From Lutibacter sp. A64 (GTDB taxonomy: Bacteria; Bacteroidota; Bacteroidia; Flavobacteriales; Flavobacteriaceae): DNA of 64,000 bases. Below, piece after piece: positions 16,698 through 23,520 of this stretch. The translations under genes were made by a program, and so were the position numbers. The DNA lies in the NCBI RefSeq assembly GCF_022429565.1, contig NZ_CP092487.1, forward strand, positions 963,001-1,027,000, in the 5' to 3' direction. The notes beneath the pieces are model-generated. The model saw only the letters and a program-made list of their open reading frames with translations. It did not search any database and was not told where the DNA came from. Each line of letters opens with the position of its first letter. The stretch's first letter is position 1.

Positions 16698-16894
16698 TTC
16701 AATTCTTTTATTGGCACTAGTAATTCTTTTGCTTCTATGTTTAGAATTTCCGCAATCTTGTATAAGTCTTCCAAACTCGGTTGTCGTCTGTTTTGGGCGT
16801 AAGAGTTTACCATATTATAACTCTTTCCCATTTGTTCAGCTAACCACTTTTGTTTAATTCCTTTTTGTTCTAAAACCTCTTTAATTCGGTTCAT
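16694..16894 (-). CDS. XRE-family regulator (restriction-modification controller type)
   Basis: The 66-residue protein is one helix-turn-helix domain: MNRIKEVLEQKGIKQKWLAE, MGKSYNMVNSYAQNRRQPSL, then DLYKIAEILNIEAKELLVP. It is first in the operon with the restriction-modification genes and overlaps the next gene by 4 bp. Small XRE proteins in this position (C proteins) delay restriction until methylation is established. No clear C-box repeat was identified upstream. Confidence 0.8.
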   Translation of the reverse strand: MNRIKEVLEQKGIKQKWLAEQMGKSYNMVNSYAQNRRQPSLEDLYKIAEILNIEAKELLVPIKELN

Positions 16895-16985
16895 AATTGA
16901 ATTATTTAATTCAGTTTACTAATGTAAGAAGAATTATTAAATATCTCACTAAATGAGTATTAAAATAATCATTCGGTTTGGGTGA

Positions 16986-17060
16986 GCGTATGGAAAAGGC
17001 AAGCTCTTTTTATTTTGTGAGGCACGAGCAAAATGAAATGTGCTTGACTGTGCGGTTGGC
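16986..17060. repeat. folded repeat, site C
   Basis: GCGTATGG (16986-16993), then AAGC-TCT-TTTTATTTTG (17001-17017), a short loop with GAGGCACGA, CAAAATGAAA-TGT-GCTT (17029-17045) and GCGGTTGGC (17052-17060). It follows the layout of sites A and B with a third stem sequence. It lies upstream of the controller gene, so B and C bracket the restriction-modification operon inside cassette 5. Confidence 0.65.
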
Positions 17061-17077
17061 TTTTCAGAGCTTGTGTA

Positions 17078-17568
17078 CAACTCGTTATATAATAACAAAT
17101 ATAACTGTTTTACCCTAAAAAAACACGGGATAAACGTAGTTTTTATATTTTTAAATTAATCTCAATTACGCTCTAATGTTATTACACACAACGTATTTAT
17201 ATATGTTTTACGGCGTGTTTTAAGCACTAAATTTAGTAAATAATTACAGACCAAAAAAACGAAGGTGTTTTTATAAGTAGGGGATAAGCAAGCAATAAAA
17301 TATACCAAGTGCTGCACTTATCAACCTAAAAGGCGGAAGTTAATTATTAAATAAAAATAACATAACTTATTTAGGTAAGTTTAATATTTAATAACTACCC
17401 AAAAATCACCAAAAAAAGTAAAATACTTCAATACTTTTTTTAATTAGCTTCTCAATTAGTATCGAAATCCCCATAGAAACAGAAAATTAACCTAAATTAA
17501 TCCGAATACAATTAGTCAACTAAGCATTCAGCGTTAGCCTATCGGCACGCCGAATGCTTAGTTGTTGT
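17078..17568 (-). repeat. 490-bp array repeat, copy R4
   Basis: Full-length copy, close to R1 over its whole length including the AAAGGCGGAAGTTAATTATT segment lost from R2 and R3. It ends with the CATTCAGCG...CGCCGAATG hairpin and TTAGTTGTTGT. Confidence 0.9.
17096..17103 (-). promoter_or_regulatory. TATATTTG -7 box in R4
   Basis: Same box as in the other copies. Here 202 bp and site C lie between it and the controller gene start at 16894, so its use by that operon is uncertain. Confidence 0.35.
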
Positions 17569-17582
17569 GGTTAGTACTTATT

Positions 17583-18377
17583 TTATTTACTTAATTTCAA
17601 TATTCTAAATGCACCTTGAATTACCAAAATAAAAACGATTGTTCCGATAATCAAATCAGGTTTACTTGAACTCAACCAATTTACTAAAACTCCTGCGATA
17701 ATTACACCTAAATTAATAATCACATCATTTGAAGTAAAAATCATACTCGCTTTCATATGAGCTTCTTCTTTACTTTTTGACTTTTGTAAAATATAAAGGC
17801 AAATTCCGTTTGCTATAAGTGCAAAAATCGAAACGATAATCATTGTCGAAAAATTAGGAAGTTTCTCGTCTCCGAAAAATCTTCTTAAAACTTCCATAAA
17901 TCCAATAATAGCAAGTGTAATTTGAAAATATCCAGCAAGCTTCGCAATCCGTTTTTTCTTTATCACAGTTCCGCCAACCGCAAACAAACTAATTCCGTAA
18001 ACAAAACTGTCTGCAAGCATATCTAAACTATCAGCAACAAGTCCCATAGATTTTGAGATAATTCCTGTTGTCATTTCGATAATGAAAAAGGCAAAATTTA
18101 TTGCAAGTACAGACCAAAGAAGCTTTTTTTGGTTTGCATTTTCTTTAAATTTCGTTTGGTCGGTTTGTTCAGTCGAGATTTTTTTTCCGCCTAAATTCAG
18201 TTCGATAACGGACTTTTCGATTTGGTCAATTTCTCCGCTGTGAAAAACGGTCAATTTTCGATTCGGAATGTCAAAGTCTAAATTCGCAATACTTGAAATT
18301 CCGTCCAATTTCATTCGGATTAGATTTTCCTCTGAAGGACAGTCCATTTTGGTAATTTCAAATACTGTTTTATTCAC
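17583..18377 (-). CDS. HMA-CDF metal cation efflux transporter, copy 2
   Basis: Its 264 residues have the same layout as the protein at 10222-11016: MDCPSEE metal-binding N-domain, then a CDF membrane core with SKSMGLVADSLDMLADSFVY. Differences cluster in the linker (KK to EQ near 70, E76K, E81A) and the last loop (VHYLSSN to VNWLSSS). The nucleotide sequences differ at many silent positions, so it is not a fresh copy. It is cassette 6, with its own end pair (17564-17577 and 18396-18409) distinct from that of copy 1. This argues for separate acquisition or long divergence rather than simple tandem duplication. Confidence 0.85.
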   Translation of the reverse strand: MNKTVFEITKMDCPSEENLIRMKLDGISSIANLDFDIPNRKLTVFHSGEIDQIEKSVIELNLGGKKISTEQTDQTKFKENANQKKLLWSVLAINFAFFIIEMTTGIISKSMGLVADSLDMLADSFVYGISLFAVGGTVIKKKRIAKLAGYFQITLAIIGFMEVLRRFFGDEKLPNFSTMIIVSIFALIANGICLYILQKSKSKEEAHMKASMIFTSNDVIINLGVIIAGVLVNWLSSSKPDLIIGTIVFILVIQGAFRILKLSK

Positions 18378-18405
18378 TCGGTTTCTTGGTTTTCGGTATT
18401 AACCA

Positions 18406-18480
18406 CAACTCATTATATAATAACAAATATAACTGTTTTACCCTAAAAAAACACGGGATAAACGTAGTTTTTATATTTTT
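18406..18480 (-). repeat. 75-bp remnant of the array repeat (R5)
   Basis: It matches the first 75 bp of R1-R4 (CAACTC, promoter box, ACACGGGATAAACGTAG) and then stops abruptly at 18480. It keeps only the cassette end and promoter, and marks the right edge of the array. Confidence 0.85.
18424..18431 (-). promoter_or_regulatory. TATATTTG -7 box in R5
   Basis: Perfect TAnnTTTG box on the minus strand, 47 bp before the start of the copy 2 CDF gene. The promoter part survives though the rest of the repeat is gone. Confidence 0.5.
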
Positions 18481-18716
18481 TATTAATTATCTATACACCG
18501 TATTTAACTTATACTATTTTATAAATTAGTAGCTTTTTAAGCTAAAAATATACTAAAACTAAATTTATTTTTAAACAACAATTAAGTATATATTTACCTA
18601 ACAATAATTTAGTCCCTATTTTTAACAAGATTTTATAATTAAAAAAAAAGTACTATATTCGTTTATAAACAACTCTATTTCAGAGCTGTATCTATTAACT
18701 AAAAAAATAAGTTATT
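18481..18716. other. AT-rich intergenic stretch beyond the array edge
   Basis: Very AT-rich sequence with no coding potential or strong hairpin. TATATTCG (18653-18660) resembles a -7 box for the HTH gene at 18717, but no -33 partner is clear. Confidence 0.3.
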
Positions 18717-18977
18717 ATGAAAAAAGATAATAAAAAACAAACCCCAGAAAACCAACATCCATATTTAGAATTTGATGCCCATTTATTAGAAAATGAAGTA
18801 TGGCTAACCACAGAAGAGGCCATGGCACATTTAAATGTAAGTCGTAGTACTATATACAGGTTAAGAAAGCAACAACGCATTCCTAATTTTAAATTAGGTC
18901 ATATTCCTATGTACCCAAAACACTTATTAAACAAAATGTTAATGCACCGGGCAATAAAAAATGTAAAACAAAAGTAG
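18717..18977 (+). CDS. excisionase-like helix-turn-helix protein
   Basis: The 86-residue protein has a winged-helix HTH_17/MerR-like domain (about 29-70): WLTTEEAMAHLNVSRSTIYR, LRKQQRIPNFKLG, then HIPMYPKHLLNKML. These small DNA-binding proteins act as excisionases or regulators on mobile elements. It is the first plus-strand gene after the cassette array and lies 240 bp from its edge, so a link with element mobility is possible. No recombinase gene is adjacent. Confidence 0.75.
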   Translation: MKKDNKKQTPENQHPYLEFDAHLLENEVWLTTEEAMAHLNVSRSTIYRLRKQQRIPNFKLGHIPMYPKHLLNKMLMHRAIKNVKQK

Positions 18978-19237
18978 TTTATATTACTTTTTTAATAAAT
19001 TACTTATACTCTAAATTACAATTTAATACTTAGTACCTAAAACATAAAAGACTGTTTAAAAAATAAAATTTTAATTAATCTAAATTTATTTTAGCTTATT
19101 AAATTAATTGCAAATTTTTAAAATAAGATTCTAAAGCAAGTTTAAAATAACCGATTTATATACTTTTTAAAGTGTCTGTTTTAGCTTTAATTATTGCAAT
19201 ACAGTTGTATTTAGTATAGCATACAAAAAAGCAAAAC
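18978..19237. other. non-coding stretch
   Basis: AT-rich sequence between the HTH gene and the terminator at 19238. I see no gene, repeat or promoter of note. Confidence 0.3.
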
Positions 19238-19277
19238 GCATAAATGTATTATAGCAATATAATAATACATTTATGCG
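19238..19277 (-). terminator. terminator after the DUF6266 gene
   Basis: CGCATAAATGTATTAT (19238-19253) and ATAATACATTTATGCG (19262-19277) form a perfect 16-bp stem with an 8-nt loop. The minus strand continues TTTTGCTTTTTT. Confidence 0.8.
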
Positions 19278-19307
19278 CCTTAATCAGCTTTTTTACAACT
19301 ACAATAT

Positions 19308-19949
19308 TTACACTACCGTTACACTACCTAAATAGGTACTTATAGCTGCAAAATTGGTATCTGGCTTACTAAAAGATGCCCAAACCTCAACTTCTAATCC
19401 AGCCATATAATCGGGTAAAGTTACCGTTGCTGTTGTGGCATCTCTTGTAGCAACTGCTAAATTGGTATAAAATAAATTAAGATCGGGGGCATATGCCACT
19501 ACCATAAGTTGATCTGTTCCAGTAGCCTTACCTTGTCCGCTATTATCTTGCCACCCAAAAACAAGTGCTTGACTAGCACCTGCCGTAAGAGTACCAGTAT
19601 CTAAACCTCGTAAATCGCCTTTGCTTATTAAAACTTTAGCATAATCCATTACCATACCTAGGGGAGTGCTAACTACTGCATTTTTTAGATGGTAAGAAGT
19701 TGCTAAATTTGCACGCGATTTATCGCCTTGTGGGTTTCCAAAATAATTACTTAATACCCCTACAATAGGACTTAAAAAACTAATAACGGTTTTAAATTTT
19801 TCGCGTTGTTCTTCTTGTTTTACAGAAGGTGTATAGTTACCGCGTTGTGGTAAACTTCGCATTATGTTTTTTCCACGCCAACGAGAGCCTACTACGTTAC
19901 CTACTTTACCAGAAAATCCGCCTAAAATTCCTTTTTCGAATGTTGCCAT
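19308..19949 (-). CDS. DUF6266 family protein
   Basis: The 213-residue protein begins MATFEKGILGGFSGKVGNVV followed by GSRWRGKNIMRSLPQ, the hallmark N-terminus of the DUF6266 proteins common in Bacteroidota. The rest is predicted beta-rich (ALVFGWQDNSGQGKATGTD; LEVEVWASFSKPDTN). There is no signal peptide. The function is not known. The gene stands alone with its own terminator. Confidence 0.8.
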   Translation of the reverse strand: MATFEKGILGGFSGKVGNVVGSRWRGKNIMRSLPQRGNYTPSVKQEEQREKFKTVISFLSPIVGVLSNYFGNPQGDKSRANLATSYHLKNAVVSTPLGMVMDYAKVLISKGDLRGLDTGTLTAGASQALVFGWQDNSGQGKATGTDQLMVVAYAPDLNLFYTNLAVATRDATTATVTLPDYMAGLEVEVWASFSKPDTNFAAISTYLGSVTVV

Positions 19950-20462
19950 AATAATATGTGTTTTTAATTAATAAATTCCAAATCTAAATGCTAAACCCTT
20001 AACAAACAAACTCTTGAAACATACTGACACGTATTGAAATAAATTGAAAGTTTTTGAATGCTTATAAAACAAAATGCCATTTTTAGACTACTATAGCCTT
20101 TTTATGATAGCTACTGAATGGTAATGACACTAAAACAGTTATTTTAAGGGTTTTTGTTCTGGTTTTATTCGAGAATCCTTCGGTAAATAGCAGGGGTTAT
20201 TTTTTTAAAATGGAAATTTTTAGGAGAAAAAGGGGAGTAAACCCATTTAATACACAATGTATAACAGTAGCAGTAGTATGGTAATTTTTAATACTTTTTA
20301 TGTAAATTACAATCGATAAAATGCCGTAGTTGGTATAGTTAATAGTGTATATTATCTATTATATAACACTAAAATGGTAAAAAGTTTTACTTTTGAAATG
20401 TATTTAAAAACAGGTATTACCCGTTGTGCATTTTTATTAAATACGCTATAAAATTAAACAGC
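19950..20462. other. 513-bp intergenic region
   Basis: The region between two divergently transcribed genes has no coding potential. Its only notable signal is the -7 box at 20388-20395. A stretch of purine-rich sequence lies near 20215-20240. Confidence 0.3.
20388..20395 (+). promoter_or_regulatory. TACTTTTG -7 box for the lytS-type kinase
   Basis: TAnnTTTG box 68 bp upstream of the kinase start at 20463. No clear -33 TTG at the expected spacing. Confidence 0.4.
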
Positions 20463-21497
20463 ATGGATAAAAATATAAAAATAACAATCTTTTCTCACTT
20501 ACTTGTATGGCTAGTACTGTTTAGTATCCCTTATATTTTATCGTATGGTCAAGAGCAAAATATCAATAGAATAATTGCACATTTCTGGATTCCAATATTG
20601 TTTTATGCCATTATTTTTTATCTAAATTACTTTGTACTTATAGATCGGTTTTTGTTTGCAAAAAAAACCTTGTTTTTTGTTCTTATTAATATACTTATGA
20701 TAACAATATTTATTCTATTAAAAGAGCAAATTGAAAACCAATTATTTGTTGATATTATTAGAAAAAGAGGTAGTACAGATGACGCTGGTCCGCCTTTTAA
20801 AATGACTATATATGTTCAAATGTTATCTTATATGGCTCCTTTATTATTTTCAGTAGCCATTAAAACTACAAAGCGCTGGGCTGAAACAGAAGCTAAACGC
20901 AAAGAAGCAGATAATATAAAGTTACAATCAGAATTACAACATTTACATTATCAATTACAACCGCATTTCTTTTTTAACTCATTAAATAATATTTACTCTT
21001 TGGTAGATATTTCGCCAGATCAAGCAAAAAAATCTATTCATAGTTTAAGCAAGTTAATGCGTTATATGTTATATGAAACCAATATGGAATTAGTTCCGCT
21101 TTCAAAAGAAATTGATTTTATGAAAAAATATATTGATTTAATGAAGTTACGGGTTTCAGACAAAACAGTTGTTAATTATAATTTTCCTTCAAAAGAATCA
21201 GGAATTAAAATTGCGCCATTATTATTTATATCATTAATAGAAAATGCCTTTAAACATGGAGTTTCTGCAAGTAAAGATAGTAGTATAAATATACAAATGA
21301 CTTGTAAAGATAAAACCGTACTTTTTACGGTTGAAAATAATAATTTCCCTAAAAAAATAAACGATAAAAGTGGTTCTGGTATTGGATTGCAAAACTTAGA
21401 AAAACGCTTAAAACTTTTATATGCTGGTAAATACAGCTTTAAAACATCTGTTGAAAATAATCTTTTTTTAGTACATTTGGAGATAGAAACAATGTAA
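20463..21497 (+). CDS. LytS-family sensor histidine kinase
   Basis: The 344-residue protein (ATG 20463, MDKNIKITIFSHLL) has four membrane segments in the first 140 residues. A short coiled linker follows, then a His_kinase (PF06580-type) domain: QLQPHFFFNSLNNIYSL with the phosphoacceptor His, and LSKLMRYMLYE. The HATPase has ENAFKHG and GIGLQNLEKRL. An in-frame ATG 13 codons upstream is rejected because the usual family start is the membrane-proximal one. It is followed after one base by the LytTR response regulator, so they form a two-component operon. The signal is unknown. Confidence 0.88.
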   Translation: MDKNIKITIFSHLLVWLVLFSIPYILSYGQEQNINRIIAHFWIPILFYAIIFYLNYFVLIDRFLFAKKTLFFVLINILMITIFILLKEQIENQLFVDIIRKRGSTDDAGPPFKMTIYVQMLSYMAPLLFSVAIKTTKRWAETEAKRKEADNIKLQSELQHLHYQLQPHFFFNSLNNIYSLVDISPDQAKKSIHSLSKLMRYMLYETNMELVPLSKEIDFMKKYIDLMKLRVSDKTVVNYNFPSKESGIKIAPLLFISLIENAFKHGVSASKDSSINIQMTCKDKTVLFTVENNNFPKKINDKSGSGIGLQNLEKRLKLLYAGKYSFKTSVENNLFLVHLEIETM

Positions 21498-21498
21498 A

Positions 21499-22230
21499 AT
21501 GAATAGTATTAAAATAACCTGTGTTATTGTTGATGATGAACCTATGGCACTTAATTTAGTTGAAAGCTATGTAGAAAAAACACCCTTTTTAACACTTAAA
21601 AAAAAGTGTAGTAATGCTATTGAAGCTATGGAGTTTATAAAATCTGAACCTGTAGATTTATTGTTTTTAGACATACAAATGCCTGATTTAACAGGAATTG
21701 AATTTTCTAAAATGTTACCCGAAAATACACGCGTAATTTTTACTACTGCATTTGATCAATATGCTTTAGAAGGAATAAAAGTTGAAGCTTTAGATTATTT
21801 ATTAAAACCTTTTGATTATGCCGAGTTTTTAGCTGCAGCTAACAAAGCAAATAAATGGTTTTCATTGGTAAAAGAAAAACAGCAAAAAATAGTATCTTCA
21901 AAAAAAGAATTCCTTTTTGTAAAATCTGAATACAAACAACTGCGTATTAAACTTACAGATGTATTGTATTTTGAAGGATTAAAAGATTATATTAAAATAT
22001 GGTTAAAAGACAATCCAAAGCCAATTTTAACCTTAATGAGCTTAAAATCGTTACAAAAAGAACTCCCTGAAACACAATTTATGCGCGTACATAGATCATT
22101 TATTGTTTCTTTAAAAAATATTGAAGAAATAGAGCGTAGTCAAATTATTATTAACAAACAACGTATTACAGTTTCAGAACAATACAAGCCAAAGTTCTTA
22201 GCGTTTGTAAATAACAATTCATTAACTTAG
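21499..22230 (+). CDS. LytTR-type response regulator
   Basis: The 243-residue protein has a receiver domain (about 5-125) with acidic pair DDE, phosphoacceptor Asp in LLFLDIQMPDLTGIEF, Thr/Ala in FTTAFDQYA and Lys in LLKPFDY. A LytTR DNA-binding domain follows (about 145-240: EFLFVKSEYKQLRIKLTD, FMRVHRSFIVSLKNIEEIE). It starts one base after the kinase stop. It is the output protein of the kinase at 20463-21497 and binds target promoters as a dimer on direct repeats. Confidence 0.9.
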   Translation: MNSIKITCVIVDDEPMALNLVESYVEKTPFLTLKKKCSNAIEAMEFIKSEPVDLLFLDIQMPDLTGIEFSKMLPENTRVIFTTAFDQYALEGIKVEALDYLLKPFDYAEFLAAANKANKWFSLVKEKQQKIVSSKKEFLFVKSEYKQLRIKLTDVLYFEGLKDYIKIWLKDNPKPILTLMSLKSLQKELPETQFMRVHRSFIVSLKNIEEIERSQIIINKQRITVSEQYKPKFLAFVNNNSLT

Positions 22231-22313
22231 TTGTGTTTAATTAAAATATTGAATATCAGTACAAAAAATAAAAAAAACTGATTTAAATCAACTAATTATA
22301 TCTTAATATTTAA

Positions 22314-22321
22314 TATATTTG
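22314..22321 (+). promoter_or_regulatory. TATATTTG -7 box
   Basis: Perfect TAnnTTTG box 71 bp upstream of the carboxymuconolactone decarboxylase-family gene. Confidence 0.45.
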
Positions 22322-22392
22322 AGTAACAGCTTGTTTTAGATATTTTTTAAAACAAATACAGTTTCTTTATTAACGTTTTAAATAGTTTAGAT

Positions 22393-22743
22393 ATGACTAA
22401 AGATTATTCAAAACACTACAACGATCTCTCTAAATTAATGGGAGAAATGGGCGCAAAAATCCCTAATATTATGGAAGGTTTTAGTAAAATGCACACCGCA
22501 AGTTGTGAGGATGGTGCGCTATCATCTAAAACTAAAGAACTTATAGCCTTAGGTATTGCAATTACTATTAGATGCGAAGGCTGTATTGTATGCCACGTAC
22601 ACGATGCGTTAAATGCTGGTGCAAGTGCCGAAGAAGTTATGGAAACTATTGGAGTTGCTATTCTTATGGGAGGTGGACCTTCGGTAGTTTATGGCTGTGA
22701 AGCTATGGAAGCTTTAAACCAATTTGTAGTTTTAGAGCGTTAA
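22393..22743 (+). CDS. carboxymuconolactone decarboxylase / AhpD-like protein
   Basis: The 116-residue protein is one CMD domain with the AhpD redox motif C-x2-C-x3-H (CEGCIVCH, near residues 59-66). Flanking helices read SSKTKELIALGIAIT and HDALNAGASAEEVMETI. The motif points to a thiol-disulfide peroxidase partner role rather than true gamma-carboxymuconolactone decarboxylation. It is a single-gene unit with its own promoter box. Confidence 0.85.
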   Translation: MTKDYSKHYNDLSKLMGEMGAKIPNIMEGFSKMHTASCEDGALSSKTKELIALGIAITIRCEGCIVCHVHDALNAGASAEEVMETIGVAILMGGGPSVVYGCEAMEALNQFVVLER

Positions 22744-22842
22744 TTTTTATTAGACTAGGTTAATTTCATCTATAAATTTAACGCTTTAAAAGGTAAATTA
22801 TTAAAGTTTGTCTATTCCATTTTTTTTATACTAGTAATGTAG

Positions 22843-22850
22843 TACATTTG
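22843..22850 (+). promoter_or_regulatory. TACATTTG -7 box
   Basis: TAnnTTTG box 28 bp upstream of the small lipoprotein gene at 22879, implying a short leader. Confidence 0.5.
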
Positions 22851-22878
22851 CCGCTTCATTAAAAAATAAATTTATATT

Positions 22879-23178
22879 ATGAAAAGAATCGTATTACCTT
22901 TAGTATTAGCACTTACAATGTTTAGCTGTGATAGTGTAAAAAATGTAAACACATCTAATATTTCAAGTGCAGCAACATTGTTAAGTTCTTTAAGTTCTAA
23001 TTCTACTGTTCAGCAAATTTCAACACTTTTTACTTTATTAGATAGTAATAAAGATGAAGCTATTAGTACTACAGAAGCTATTGGATCTGTAGCTGAAAAT
23101 TTTGGTGTACTAGATACTGACAAAAGTTCAAGTTTAAACCTAACAGAATTAACAGGTTTACTTAGTTTATTAAAATAA
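22879..23178 (+). CDS. small lipoprotein with EF-hand-like loops
   Basis: The 99-residue precursor has a lipoprotein signal ending ALTMFSC (Cys17). It then has a Ser/Asn-rich spacer and two EF-hand-like loops, DSNKDEAISTTE (near 58) and DTDKSSSLNLTE (near 79). The second loop has Ser in place of the usual acidic residue and glycine, so calcium binding there may be weak. It is a probable envelope calcium-binding protein of unknown role. It is followed by the long hairpin at 23200-23336. Confidence 0.65.
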   Translation: MKRIVLPLVLALTMFSCDSVKNVNTSNISSAATLLSSLSSNSTVQQISTLFTLLDSNKDEAISTTEAIGSVAENFGVLDTDKSSSLNLTELTGLLSLLK

Positions 23179-23199
23179 TAACTTTCAAGTAAATTAAGG

Positions 23200-23336
23200 A
23201 GGCTGTTTTAAAAGTGAAAAATTCGTCAACCTGAACTTGATTCAGGTTCTCATAATGATTGATTATCAGTATGATGAAATTCTGAAATAAATTCAGAATT
23301 ACGGATTTCATTACTTTTTAAACAGCCTTTTTTTTT
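23200..23336 (+). terminator. long branched hairpin with T-run
   Basis: AGGCTGTTT (23200-23208) pairs with AAACAGCCT (23320-23328), followed by eight or more Ts. The interior forms two more stems: ACCTGAacttgaTTCAGGT, and AATTCTGAAataaATTCAGAATT. The overall shape is a cloverleaf-like terminator. Related AGGCTG.../...CAGCCT elements occur at 55911. Confidence 0.7.
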
Positions 23337-23520
23337 GTGTAATTCCTATCTTAAATTATGCAACTTCTATACAATACGCCTATTTATAGATACAATAGTA
23401 GAGAGCATCTATTAACTTTTTTTTAGACTATTTATATAAATACCTTTAAACTATTAATAAAAAAGCGAGTCTTAATATTAATAACAAGAATAGAGGTTTA
23501 ATCTAAAAAAATTAAAAATT

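Larger units (their letters stand above)
6751..18480 (-). other. cassette array with self-matching ends (integron-like)
   Basis: Six segments, all with minus-strand genes, each begin with GTTG-N6-G-N3 and end with N3-T-N6-CAAC, the variable bases matching within a segment. Pairs are: 6751-6764 with 7521-7534 (CCAGTA, TTT); 8018-8031 with 8662-8675 (TGCATA, GTG); 8794-8807 with 9712-9725 (GCGGTA, TTT); 10199-10212 with 11036-11049 (TAAGTA, TGC); 11619-11632 with 17068-17081 (TACACT/TACACA, GCT); 17564-17577 with 18396-18409 (TGGTTA, TAC). Position 11 is G on the left and T on the right in all six. In integrons each cassette starts with bases complementary to the start of its own attC, which gives the same matching over about 7 bp. 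No integrase is present here. Confidence 0.75.

Noticed and set aside
6751-18480. Calling the array a classical integron with attC sites
   Set aside because: The core boxes (GTTG-N6 and N6-CAAC) do not match GTTRRRY/RYYYAAC, no attI or intI is in the window, and one unit is over 5 kb. Only 'integron-like' is supported.
6751-18480. Cassettes as IS-like transposons with terminal inverted repeats
   Set aside because: The end sequences differ from cassette to cassette and none encodes a transposase, so one transposase could not recognise them all by sequence.
7531-18480. CRISPR array
   Set aside because: Repeats are 490 bp with multi-kb gene-bearing intervals; no short regular direct repeats or cas genes are present anywhere in the window.
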